Of a stretch of DNA of 14,458 nt, positions 8,014 to 14,458 are shown piece after piece. Location: the NCBI GenBank assembly GCA_004357365.1, contig SMVT01000089.1, positions 1 through 14,458 on the forward strand, read 5' to 3'. Below the pieces are notes generated by a model. That model was not told the DNA's origin. It saw only the letters and a program-made list of their open reading frames with translations, and ran no database searches. The number at the start of each line of letters is the position of its first letter. Position 1 is the first letter of the stretch. Made by a program: the position numbers and the translations under genes. The stretch comes from Nitrospina sp. Its GTDB lineage: Bacteria > Nitrospinota > Nitrospinia > Nitrospinales > Nitrospinaceae.

Positions 8014-9105
8014 ATGACGAACTCGGTCGTCATAGCGGGCGGCGGGACGGGTGGCCATCTCTATCCCGGAATCGCCCTGGCGAAAGCGCTCATGAAGCAC
8101 GATGCAGACATTGAAATCACCTTCATCGGTACCCGGCAGGGCATCGAGTCGCGCGTCCTGCCGCGCGAAGGTTTAAAGCTGAAAACGATCCTCTCCGGCG
8201 GCCTGCTCGGCAAAAAGGGTATCGGCCGGTGGGTCAACTGGATCAAACTGCCGGTCAGCCTGCTGCAGTCGATGGCGTTTCTGCTGATGCACCGGCCCCG
8301 GCTGGTGGTGGGTGTCGGCGGTTACGTTTCCGGCCCGGTGGCGCTTTCGGCGTGGGCGCTCCGCATCCCGGTGCTGATTCACGAACAGAACACCATCCCC
8401 GGCGTGACCAACCGGTGGCTTGGCAAAATCGCCGACACGGTGGCCGTCACGTTTGAGATGTCCAAAAAATATTTTCCGGCGCACAAGGTGGAGGCCACCG
8501 GCAACATGATCCGCGAAGAATTTTCCGAAGCCAAAGAAGCCAACGTCCCCGCCTCCGGAAAATTCACGGTGCTGGTGCTGGGCGGCAGTCAGGGCGCGCA
8601 CTCCATCAATCAGGCCATGCTGGACGCGCTCGATGCTCTGGCGCCGGTGAAGGATCGGTTGCAAATCATCCACCAGACCGGGCAGGCGGACGAAGCCGAG
8701 GTCAAGGCCGGTTACGAACACAAAGGATTTTCCGCGGACGCCCGGGCATTCATCTATGACATGGCGGATCAGTACCGCAAAGCGTCGCTGATCGTCTGCC
8801 GGGCGGGCGCCACCACGCTGGCGGAAGTGACGGCGCTGGGCATCCCGGCGGTGCTGGTGCCCTTCCCCTTCGCGGCGCACAACCATCAGGAACACAACGC
8901 GCGGGCGTTGGAGTCGGGCGGCGCGGCGCGGGTCATTCTCGACAAAGACGTCAGCGGCGAAGCCCTGGCGCGGATTATTCTCGACGGCATCGAACATCCC
9001 GGCCGGTTACGGGAAATGGCCGAACACAGTTTTCAAATGGGACAGCGCGCCGCGACTGAACGCGTCCGCCGGTTGTGCATGGACCTGATGCACCGTCCCT
9101 GTTGA
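8014..9105 (+). CDS. murG: UDP-GlcNAc:lipid I N-acetylglucosaminyltransferase MurG
   Basis: Peripheral inner-membrane glycosyltransferase (GT28) that adds GlcNAc to lipid I to form lipid II on the cytoplasmic face. It has 363 residues (E. coli 355). The N-terminal domain has the glycine-rich GGGTGGHLYPG loop, GGYVSGP and HEQNTIPGVTNR. The C-terminal domain has GGSQGAHSIN (190-199), CRAGATTLAE, the nucleotide-sugar site, and PFPFAAHNHQEHNAR. The ATG at 8014 lies 10 bases after the ftsW stop and directly precedes the family's usual N-terminal strand, so the start is secure. The 10 bases before it are an A/T tract and no Shine-Dalgarno sequence is visible (see findings). Translation may depend on ribosomes ending at ftsW. 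Confidence 0.97.
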   Translation: MTNSVVIAGGGTGGHLYPGIALAKALMKHDADIEITFIGTRQGIESRVLPREGLKLKTILSGGLLGKKGIGRWVNWIKLPVSLLQSMAFLLMHRPRLVVGVGGYVSGPVALSAWALRIPVLIHEQNTIPGVTNRWLGKIADTVAVTFEMSKKYFPAHKVEATGNMIREEFSEAKEANVPASGKFTVLVLGGSQGAHSINQAMLDALDALAPVKDRLQIIHQTGQADEAEVKAGYEHKGFSADARAFIYDMADQYRKASLIVCRAGATTLAEVTALGIPAVLVPFPFAAHNHQEHNARALESGGAARVILDKDVSGEALARIILDGIEHPGRLREMAEHSFQMGQRAATERVRRLCMDLMHRPC

Positions 9106-9147
9106 ACGCGCGAATCATCGCACAAGCTAAGGAAGTTATGAGGTCCC

Positions 9148-10557
9148 ATGTTTTTAGGCAAAACCAAACGGATTCATTTCATCGGTATCGGAGGTGCCGG
9201 TATGAGCGGCATTGCTGAAGTGCTGATCAACGAGGGGTACGAAGTCACCGGGTCGGACAAGGCCCGGTCGCACGTGACCGAACACCTGGAGAAGATCGGC
9301 GCACGCATCGCTTATGAGCACCGCGCCAAGAACGTGGACGGCTGCCAGGTGGTGGTGATCTCCACCGCCGTGAAACCCGACAACGTGGAGGTGCGCTCCG
9401 CCCGCGAGCAGGCCATTCCGGTGATCCCCCGCGCGGAGATGCTGGCGGAGCTGATGCGGATGAAGCAGGGCATCGCCATCGCCGGCACCCACGGCAAAAC
9501 CACGACGACGTCACTGGTCGCGACGGTGCTGGCGGGCGGCGGCCTCGACCCCACGGTCGTCATCGGCGGCAAGCTGAAGAGCGTCGGAAGCCACGCCCAA
9601 ATGGGACAGAGCGAATTTCTGGTGGCGGAAGCGGATGAAAGCGACGGCTCCTTCCTGAAACTGACGCCGACCATCGCGGTGGTCACCACGCTCGACGAAG
9701 AGCACATGGATTTTTACAAGACGCTGGACAATATGAAGGAAGCGTTCCTGACCTTCCTCAACAACATACCGTTTTACGGCACCTCGGTGCTGTGTCTGGA
9801 CGATGCCAATATCCAATCCCTGATTCCCAGACTGGAAAAACGGTTCATCACCTACGGCCTGATGAGCCAGAGCGATTACACCGCCCGCAACATCCAGGTG
9901 AAGGGATTGGATACGACCTTCGATGTGTTTTACCTGGGCAACGAGCTGGGAACCATCCACTCCGTCGCTCCCGGCAAACACAACGTGTTGAACACGCTGG
10001 CGGCGGTGGCGGTGGGCATGGAGTTGAACCTGACGTTTCAAACCATCGCCCAGGCGCTCAAACAATTCAGCGGCGTGCAACGACGTTTCGAAATCAACCA
10101 CAACACCGATTCGCTGGTGCTGGTCGACGACTACGGCCATCACCCGGTGGAAATCCAGGCAACGCTGAAAACCGCGAAAGAAGTGTGGCCGGACCGGCGG
10201 CTGGTGGTGGTGTTTCAACCGCACCGTTTCTCCCGCACCCAGACCCTGCTGGAGCAGTTCTGGTCCGCGTTCAACGATTCGGACATTCTGATCATCAACG
10301 ATATTTTCCCCGCCGGCGAGGAGCCCATTAGAGGGGTTCATGCCAAGGGGATCGTGGACGGCGTCCGGAAGTTCGGACACAAAAACGCCGAACACCTTGC
10401 GACACACAAAGAAACTTTGAAACGCCTCTCCCGGATTCTGGAGCCCGGCGATGTCTTCATGACACTCGGCGCGGGCAATGTGTGGGAACTGGGGCGCGAT
10501 CTGCTTGCCAAACTTCCCGAGCGACTCCGTGAGGGAACACCCGGAAAGGAACGTTAA
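9148..10557 (+). CDS. murC: UDP-MurNAc:L-alanine ligase MurC
   Basis: Cytoplasmic ATP-dependent ligase that adds L-alanine to UDP-MurNAc, the first stem-peptide step. It has 469 residues. The N-terminal UDP site is HFIGIGGAGMSGIAEVL; the ATP loop GTHGKTT is at 113-119; AEADESDGSF, DEEHMDFY, DDYGHHPVEI, QPHRFSRTQ and DIFPAGEEPI follow as in the family. The segment before the metal-site His reads TTLDEEH where many relatives have TNI at the first three positions. The ATG at 9148 has GAGG at 9140-9143; an out-of-frame ATG at 9138 can be ignored. A 42-base gap from murG shows nothing else. The TAA at 10555-10557 lies in the same frame as murB downstream. Confidence 0.97.
   Translation: MFLGKTKRIHFIGIGGAGMSGIAEVLINEGYEVTGSDKARSHVTEHLEKIGARIAYEHRAKNVDGCQVVVISTAVKPDNVEVRSAREQAIPVIPRAEMLAELMRMKQGIAIAGTHGKTTTTSLVATVLAGGGLDPTVVIGGKLKSVGSHAQMGQSEFLVAEADESDGSFLKLTPTIAVVTTLDEEHMDFYKTLDNMKEAFLTFLNNIPFYGTSVLCLDDANIQSLIPRLEKRFITYGLMSQSDYTARNIQVKGLDTTFDVFYLGNELGTIHSVAPGKHNVLNTLAAVAVGMELNLTFQTIAQALKQFSGVQRRFEINHNTDSLVLVDDYGHHPVEIQATLKTAKEVWPDRRLVVVFQPHRFSRTQTLLEQFWSAFNDSDILIINDIFPAGEEPIRGVHAKGIVDGVRKFGHKNAEHLATHKETLKRLSRILEPGDVFMTLGAGNVWELGRDLLAKLPERLREGTPGKER
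10545..10550 (+). promoter_or_regulatory. Candidate ribosome site before the upstream murB-frame ATG
   Basis: AAAGGA lies inside the end of murC, 10 bases before the ATG at 10561. This is the best Shine-Dalgarno match for any murB start candidate and is the main argument for the longer MurB form. It could instead serve a short leader reading frame. Confidence 0.4.
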
Positions 10558-10692
10558 TCCATGCTGAACGATCCATTGAAAACCCGACTGATCCGCTTTG
10601 CTCACCTGCACCATGGACAAAGCATCCCCATGGTAACCCTGACCGGATCGTCGCGTACGATCCTGGGAAGAACAATTTACAAGAGAACACTT
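10558..10692 (+). other. murC-murB leader or MurB N-terminal extension
   Basis: These 135 bases are open in the murB frame from ATG 10561, which would give MurB 44 extra residues. The added sequence is basic and not like any MurB N-terminus I know. By hand count about 25 of its 44 codons end in G or C (57%), which looks lower than the start of the conserved gene. A 7-bp inverted repeat (ACCATGG 10610-10616, CCATGGT 10628-10634, 11-base loop) lies in it, with an in-frame ATG at 10630 inside the right arm. I see no good promoter: TTGAAA at 10576-10581 has no matching -10 element, and TACGAT at 10656-10661 has no matching -35 element. Confidence 0.45.
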
Positions 10693-11619
10693 ATGAGCCC
10701 CTCCACAAACTGGTTGAACCGAATCAAGGGAGAAATCCGGCACGACGAACCGATGGCGAACCATACGTCCTTGCGCGTCGGAGGTCCGGCGGATCTGTTT
10801 ATCATCCCCAAGGATGTCGCGGACCTGCAACTGATTTTCAAACATCACGGGGACCGGCCCCTGTTCATCCTGGGCGAGGGCACGAACCTTTTGATGAGCG
10901 ACAAGGGTTTCCGCGGCATCGTCATCTCCATCAAAAACCGTTTCAAGTCGATCGAAAAACCGCTGTTCTTCAAAAACGCGCAAGGCGAGGAAGCCGCCGT
11001 GGTCACCGCCGGGGCCGCCACCAAGATGTCCTACCTGGTCAAGAACCTGGCGAAGTATTCCCTCACCGGAATGGAAAACCTGGTGGGCATTCCCGGTTCG
11101 CTGGGCGGCGCGCTGATCATGAACGCCGGCGCCGATGGCACGGAAATCTGCGACGTGATCCGCAGTGTCACCCGCGTCAACGCCGAAGGGGAATTGGAAA
11201 CCCTCAGCAAGTCGGACTTGAAATTCGAATACCGCAAAACCACCTTCCCCACGAAGGGCGGAATCATCGTATCCGCGGAACTGGAACTGAAGAAAGGCGA
11301 CCACGCAACCATCCAGGAAACCATCGACCGGCATCTGGTCCGCCGCAAAAACAAACAACCGCTCTCTCTGCCCAATTCGGGTTCGGTGTTCAAAAATCCG
11401 GAAGGCGATACGGCGGGACGGCTGATCGAAGCGGCGGGGTTGAAAGGATTCAGCGTGGGAGACGCCGGCGTGTCGATCAAGCACGCCAACTTCATCGTCA
11501 ATAAAGGCGCCGCCACGGCTTCAGAAGTGCTCGAAGTGATCGAACACGTTCGCACCACCGTCCTCGAAAAAACGGGGATCGAAATGGAAACCGAAGTGAT
11601 CATCGTCGGCGAACGGTAA
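10693..11619 (+). CDS. murB: UDP-N-acetylenolpyruvoylglucosamine reductase MurB
   Basis: Cytoplasmic FAD- and NADPH-dependent enzyme that reduces UDP-GlcNAc-enolpyruvate to UDP-MurNAc, the substrate of MurC. From ATG 10693 it has 308 residues, close to B. subtilis MurB (303). FAD-site blocks are SLRVGGPADLF, GEGTNLL and GIPGSLGGALIMNAGADG. Catalytic positions by family comparison are Arg181 in EYRKTTF, Ser231 in NSGSVFKNP and Glu301 in the C-terminal E-T-E-V. The GSVFKNP, AAGLKGF and HANFI pattern fits the shorter type II form rather than the E. coli type I form. The start is uncertain: 10693 matches the family N-terminus (about 20 residues before ANHTSLRVGG) but has only a weak ribosome site (AAGAGA, 10681-10686), while ATG 10561 has a better one and would give 352 residues. 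The 3' end is certain. Confidence 0.93.
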   Translation: MSPSTNWLNRIKGEIRHDEPMANHTSLRVGGPADLFIIPKDVADLQLIFKHHGDRPLFILGEGTNLLMSDKGFRGIVISIKNRFKSIEKPLFFKNAQGEEAAVVTAGAATKMSYLVKNLAKYSLTGMENLVGIPGSLGGALIMNAGADGTEICDVIRSVTRVNAEGELETLSKSDLKFEYRKTTFPTKGGIIVSAELELKKGDHATIQETIDRHLVRRKNKQPLSLPNSGSVFKNPEGDTAGRLIEAAGLKGFSVGDAGVSIKHANFIVNKGAATASEVLEVIEHVRTTVLEKTGIEMETEVIIVGER

Positions 11620-11761
11620 ACCGTCGGACCCAACGGAGGAACGTCTGACGCAGTCATTTTTATGAACATGGTCCGTTTGCAAAGGTACCCCTCCTTCCTT
11701 TGTCCCCGGTCCTCGGCCAAGGACCGGGGGCGGACCGAAAATTTAGAGATGGGACGGGTTT
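11620..11761 (+). other. murB-ddl gap: non-coding, with ribosome-site-like motif and hairpin
   Basis: The longest gap in the cluster (142 bases). It contains a strong GGAGGA (11635-11640) with no ATG, GTG or TTG at a normal distance, then a T-rich patch (about 11656-11662), a pyrimidine-rich patch (11684-11700), and the hairpin listed separately. An open frame from ATG 11662 runs into ddl in another frame and looks like chance. TATGAA at 11661-11666 resembles a -10 element but has no -35 partner at a normal distance. Confidence 0.6.
11704..11729 (+). repeat. Perfect 10-bp inverted repeat (hairpin) upstream of ddl
   Basis: The arms CCCCGGTCCT (11704-11713) and AGGACCGGGG (11720-11729) are exact reverse complements around the 6-base loop CGGCCA. 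In + strand RNA the stem can extend outward by U-G (11703/11730) and G-C (11702/11731). No T-run follows on either strand, so it is not a standard intrinsic terminator. It could be an mRNA-stabilising or attenuating hairpin, a protein site, or one copy of a dispersed palindromic repeat. The sequence alone cannot decide. Confidence 0.75.
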
Positions 11762-12685
11762 TTGGAGTCATTGAAACAAAAAACCATCGGCGTGTTGATG
11801 GGGGGACTCTCCCCGGAGCGGAAAGTTTCGTTGACCTCCGGCCAGGAAATCTTCAACGCCCTAAAGAGCAAAGGACTGAACGCCACCCTGGTCGACGTGG
11901 ACCATAACATCGGAGCCTCGCTGGCCGAACGGAAGATCGATTTGGCCTGGATCGCCCTGCACGGCACCTTCGGCGAAGACGGAACCATTCAGGGGATTCT
12001 CGAATACCTCAAAATCCCCTACACCGGCTCCGGGGTTCTGGGAAGCGCGGTGGCGTACAACAAGGTGGTGTCCAAGGAGATTTTCATGGAACGCGGCATC
12101 CCGACGGCGCTGTATCAGGTGATCCACGCCGAGGACCGGAACCGGGTCATGCCCAAACTGGATTTCCCGGTGGTGGTGAAACCCTCCGACCAGGGATCGA
12201 GCATCGGCGTCAGCATTGTCCGCAGCGAATCAAAATGGGAAACCGCGCTGGACCTGGCGTTCGACGTTTCGGAGGAGGTTCTGATCGAAAAATACATCGC
12301 AGGCAAACTGCTGGCGGTCGGCATGAACGGCCCGCAACCCATGCCGATCGTGGAGATCGTCCCCAAGTCGGGTTTCTACGACTACGAGGCGAAATACACC
12401 GCGGGCAAAACCGATTATGTGTGCCCGGCGGAGTTGACACCGGAAGCAGTGGACCGGTGCAACGACACGGCGGTCCGGGTGTTCAAAGCCCTCAAGGGCC
12501 GCGGGTTCCCGCGCGTGGATCTGATCCTGGATGAAAACGGCACCCCGTACGTCCTCGAAATGAACACCATACCGGGTATGACCCCGACCAGCCTGCTGCC
12601 CATGGCGGCGCGGAAAGCGGGTCTGGAATTCGACGAATTGGTGATCGAAATTTTGAAACGGGCGCAGTTGGATTATAAAAACTAG
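11762..12685 (+). CDS. ddl: D-alanine:D-alanine ligase
   Basis: Cytoplasmic ATP-grasp enzyme that makes the D-Ala-D-Ala dipeptide used by MurF. It has 307 residues (E. coli DdlB 306). Substrate-site residues match: Glu19 in GGLSPERKVSLTSG, Ser146 in DQGSSIG, and Tyr212 in YDYEAKY, the Glu-Ser-Tyr set equivalent to E15, S150 and Y216 of DdlB and typical of D-Ala-D-Ala rather than D-Ala-D-Lac specificity. GTPYVLEMNTIPGMTPTSL carries the metal-binding Glu and Asn. One departure: Leu183 stands where DdlB has the ribose-contacting Glu187 (see findings). The start is a TTG. I use 11762; TTG 11771 is equally close to the family N-terminus and has GGAG 3 bases upstream. There is an in-frame stop at 11744, so no ATG start is possible before the conserved GVLMGG block. 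Confidence 0.95.
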   Translation: MESLKQKTIGVLMGGLSPERKVSLTSGQEIFNALKSKGLNATLVDVDHNIGASLAERKIDLAWIALHGTFGEDGTIQGILEYLKIPYTGSGVLGSAVAYNKVVSKEIFMERGIPTALYQVIHAEDRNRVMPKLDFPVVVKPSDQGSSIGVSIVRSESKWETALDLAFDVSEEVLIEKYIAGKLLAVGMNGPQPMPIVEIVPKSGFYDYEAKYTAGKTDYVCPAELTPEAVDRCNDTAVRVFKALKGRGFPRVDLILDENGTPYVLEMNTIPGMTPTSLLPMAARKAGLEFDELVIEILKRAQLDYKN

Positions 12686-12694
12686 AGCACGATC

Positions 12695-13603
12695 ATGAAT
12701 TACATCCTGAACAAAACCAAAGAATCCCGGCTGAACTGGGGAAAAGTCCATTCCCGCCAGAGGAAAAGGTACAAATTCCCGGGCAAAACCCTGAAGGGAC
12801 GCAAAATCAAAAGCCGCCACATGGGATGGCGTGACCGGGCCAAAACCTGGCTGGAGGGCATCGCCAAGCTGGTATTGGTCGCCGTCATGAGTTACAGCGC
12901 GTTTCACGGCTACCGGTTTGTCACCACGGCGCCGCAGTTCGCGCTGGCGCAGATCCAGTTCTCCGGCAACAACAAGGTCAACCTCGCTACGCTACAAGGC
13001 ATGGCCCTGCCGCTGTTGGGTCACAACATCTTCCAGCTCGACCTCGAGGCGGTGACCGAACGGTTCAAGGAAAATCCCTGGATCGAAAACGTCTCCGTGG
13101 TCCGCCTGTTGCCCCGGGGCCTCCGCATCCAGGTTCAGGAGCGAACGCCGTTTGCGCGCATCCAGCTGGACCAAACCTATTTGATGGACCATTACGGAGT
13201 GTTGATCGTTCCGGACCGCCCGCCACACCGGGATCTGCCGCTGATCACGGGAGTGAAAGTAAAAAAGGTGGAGCTGGGCAACGAAATTCCGGTGGACGGC
13301 ATCGTTCCGGGACTGCAGGTCATGCATTTCATGAATCAGTTGGATGCGTTCAAAAACGACCGCATTCAGAAATTTCACATGTCCAGTCCGCGCAAGCTGG
13401 TGTTCACCACGCAACGCCGGGGAATCGATATCTACCTGGCCGTGGACCGGATACAGGAGGGTTTTGAGAATTTAAAAATAATACTCGACGTCATGGATTC
13501 CAACCTTTCCGGGATTCATTACATCGATCTATCCTTCAAGGACAAGGTGGTGGTCAAGCAAAACCGAAAGGAACCCGGGCGCGGCATCATACACAGGATT
13601 TAA
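12695..13603 (+). CDS. ftsQ: Cell division protein FtsQ (POTRA domain)
   Basis: Bitopic inner-membrane divisome protein; with FtsL and FtsB it links the early ring to the FtsWI synthase. It has 302 residues. Residues 1-55 form a very basic cytoplasmic tail (many Lys and Arg). One membrane segment lies at about 56-73 (IAKLVLVAVMSYSAFHGY). A POTRA domain spans about 82-150, from FALAQIQFSGNNKV to LLPRGLRIQVQERTPFA, and the FtsQ domain follows with the typical LMDHYGVLI and DLPLITG stretches. The sequence is poorly conserved in this family; the call rests on this domain order and the position between ddl and ftsA. The ATG at 12695 lies 9 bases after the ddl stop, with only a weak ribosome site (GAG, 12685-12687), so coupling to ddl is likely. 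Confidence 0.93.
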   Translation: MNYILNKTKESRLNWGKVHSRQRKRYKFPGKTLKGRKIKSRHMGWRDRAKTWLEGIAKLVLVAVMSYSAFHGYRFVTTAPQFALAQIQFSGNNKVNLATLQGMALPLLGHNIFQLDLEAVTERFKENPWIENVSVVRLLPRGLRIQVQERTPFARIQLDQTYLMDHYGVLIVPDRPPHRDLPLITGVKVKKVELGNEIPVDGIVPGLQVMHFMNQLDAFKNDRIQKFHMSSPRKLVFTTQRRGIDIYLAVDRIQEGFENLKIILDVMDSNLSGIHYIDLSFKDKVVVKQNRKEPGRGIIHRI

Positions 13604-13606
13604 CCG

Positions 13607-13618
13607 CTTTTCGAAAAG
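13607..13618 (+). repeat. 12-base perfect palindrome overlapping the ftsA ribosome site
   Basis: CTTTTCGAAAAG is self-complementary. As RNA it can make a 4-bp stem with a UCGA loop. Its right half overlaps AAGGGG (13616-13621), the ftsA ribosome site 6 bases before the ATG. The stem is weak, so any effect on ftsA translation is speculative. Confidence 0.4.
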
Positions 13619-13627
13619 GGGATACAC

Positions 13628-14458
13628 ATGTCCAAAAAACACAACTACATTGTCGGTCTGGACATCGGCACCACAAAAATCTGTTGCATCATCGCGGAGG
13701 TCACGCCGCAGGGTGAGATTGAAATCATCGGGCTCGGCCAGTCGCCTTCGCGCGGTTTGCGCAAGGGAGTCGTGGTCAATATCGACGCCACGGTGGAATC
13801 GATCAAAAGCGCAGTGGAGGAAGCGGAGTTGATGGCGGGAACGGATATCGACTCCGTATTTGTGGGGATCGCCGGCGGCCACATCAAAAGCATGAACAGC
13901 CACGGCATCATCGCGGTGAAACACAAAGAGATCAACCACCACGACGTCGAGCGGGTCATCGAAGCGGCCAAGGCCATCGCCATTCCGCTGGACCGGGAGG
14001 TGATCCACGTTCTGCCCCAGGAATTCATCGTCGACCACCAGGACGGCATCAAAACGCCGTTAGGCATGGCCGGGGTGCGGCTGGAAGCGAAGGTGCATAT
14101 CGTCACCGCGGCGGTCACCTCCGCCCAGAACATCGTCAAGTGCGTGAACAAGGCGGGGCTGGGCGTGCAGGACATCGTGCTGGAACAACTCGCCTCCAGC
14201 GAGGCGGTGCTTTCCAACGACGAGAAGGAGCTGGGCGTGGCGCTGATCGATATCGGCGGCGGCACCTCGGATCTGGCGATCTTTTACCAGGGTGCCATCA
14301 AACACACTTCGGTGCTGGCCATCGCCGGCGCGCAGGTGACCAACGATATCGCCATCGGTATGCGCACCCCCAACGCTGAGGCGGAGAAGATCAAACACGG
14401 CCACGGGTGCGCTTACTCGGACCTGATCAAGCACGACGACATTATCGAAATCTCCACC
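13628..14458 (+). CDS. ftsA: Cell division protein FtsA, 3' end missing
   Basis: Actin-like ATPase that tethers FtsZ to the cytoplasmic membrane and recruits later divisome proteins. The first 277 codons are present and the frame is open at the window end; full FtsA is usually about 410-420 residues. The phosphate-1 loop GLDIGTTK is at 10-17 and phosphate-2 loop DIGGGTSD at 208-215. GIAGGHIKSMNSHGI marks the FtsA-specific 1C domain (about 84-160), which separates it from MreB and DnaK-type actins, followed by VLPQEFIVD, GVRLEAKVHIVT and LEQLASSEAVL. The adenosine motif and the C-terminal membrane-targeting helix are outside the window. The ATG at 13628 has a strong ribosome site, AAGGGG, 6 bases upstream. 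The gap from ftsQ is 24 bases. Confidence 0.97.
   Translation, partial: MSKKHNYIVGLDIGTTKICCIIAEVTPQGEIEIIGLGQSPSRGLRKGVVVNIDATVESIKSAVEEAELMAGTDIDSVFVGIAGGHIKSMNSHGIIAVKHKEINHHDVERVIEAAKAIAIPLDREVIHVLPQEFIVDHQDGIKTPLGMAGVRLEAKVHIVTAAVTSAQNIVKCVNKAGLGVQDIVLEQLASSEAVLSNDEKELGVALIDIGGGTSDLAIFYQGAIKHTSVLAIAGAQVTNDIAIGMRTPNAEAEKIKHGHGCAYSDLIKHDDIIEIST

Noticed and set aside
6848..8014. 388-codon + strand frame almost identical in extent to ftsW
   Set aside because: The other frame encodes a full FtsW with all SEDS motifs; this frame gives an Arg/Gly/Pro-rich product with no motifs.
10576..10604. Promoter before murB (TTGAAA as -35 element)
   Set aside because: The hexamer 17 bases downstream, TGCTCA, is a poor -10 element.
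9511..11484. 657-codon open frame on the - strand across murC and murB
   Set aside because: It is the antisense shadow of two genes that happen to share a frame; G/C-rich third positions keep stops rare there. The predicted protein has no recognisable motif and biased His/Gly/Asp/Val composition.
11644..11666. Promoter before ddl (TATGAA as -10 element)
   Set aside because: The only -35-like sequence is about 11 bases away rather than about 17, and the -10 match is partial.
11704..11735. Intrinsic terminator after murB
   Set aside because: The hairpin is strong but no U-run follows on either strand, and ddl-ftsQ-ftsA continue in the same direction.
11662..11907. 81-codon ORF between murB and ddl
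   Set aside because: It runs out of frame into conserved ddl sequence, passes through the hairpin, and its ATG is 21 bases from the nearest ribosome-like site. No similarity recognised.
1..14458. Undescribed accessory system, mobile element, CRISPR array, tRNA or rRNA
   Set aside because: Every stretch over 150 bases is explained by a conserved dcw gene; no spaced repeats, transposase motifs or RNA-gene signatures were seen.

Overview
The window lies inside a division and cell wall (dcw) cluster. Twelve genes sit head to tail on the + strand: ftsI (5' end missing), murE, murF, mraY, murD, ftsW, murG, murC, murB, ddl, ftsQ and ftsA (3' end missing). I see no gene on the - strand, no RNA gene, no CRISPR array and no recognisable insertion sequence. 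Between them the genes encode the cytoplasmic route from UDP-MurNAc to the UDP-MurNAc-pentapeptide (MurB, C, D, E, F with Ddl), the two membrane steps to lipid II (MraY, MurG), the septal polymerase and crosslinker (FtsW, FtsI), and the first divisome proteins (FtsQ, FtsA). ftsZ would be expected just beyond the right edge, and ftsL, rsmH and mraZ beyond the left edge.

Layout: 1-1446 ftsI; 1447-1509 a GC-rich gap with an imperfect hairpin; 1510-6835 murE-murF-mraY-murD, packed with a 1-base overlap or gaps of 3 to 8 bases; 6836-6890 a short gap that may hold a 17-codon leader; 6891-10557 ftsW-murG-murC; 10558-10692 a 135-base stretch that is either the murB leader or an N-terminal extension of MurB; 10693-11619 murB; 11620-11761 the longest clear non-coding gap, with a perfect 10-bp hairpin; 11762-14458 ddl-ftsQ-ftsA. 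The tight packing and single orientation suggest one long transcript or a few overlapping ones. I found no convincing promoter or intrinsic terminator.

Organism: a rod- or spiral-type Gram-negative-like bacterium of moderately high GC content. The MurE DNPR motif indicates meso-diaminopimelate peptidoglycan. The Ddl Tyr and the Y-D-Y-E-A-K-Y motif indicate ordinary D-Ala-D-Ala ends. The gene order (murC-murB-ddl-ftsQ-ftsA) and the FtsA, FtsW and MurB sequence types resemble Deltaproteobacteria, Nitrospirota or Nitrospinota. A Nitrospina-like origin is my tentative guess, at low confidence.

This is a conserved housekeeping region and I do not find an undescribed system in it. The points most worth a second look are small: a strong hairpin and an apparently orphan Shine-Dalgarno site before ddl, a Leu in place of a usually conserved ATP-site Glu in Ddl, an uncertain MurB start with murC and murB in one frame separated by a single stop, and a possible coupling mini-ORF before ftsW.
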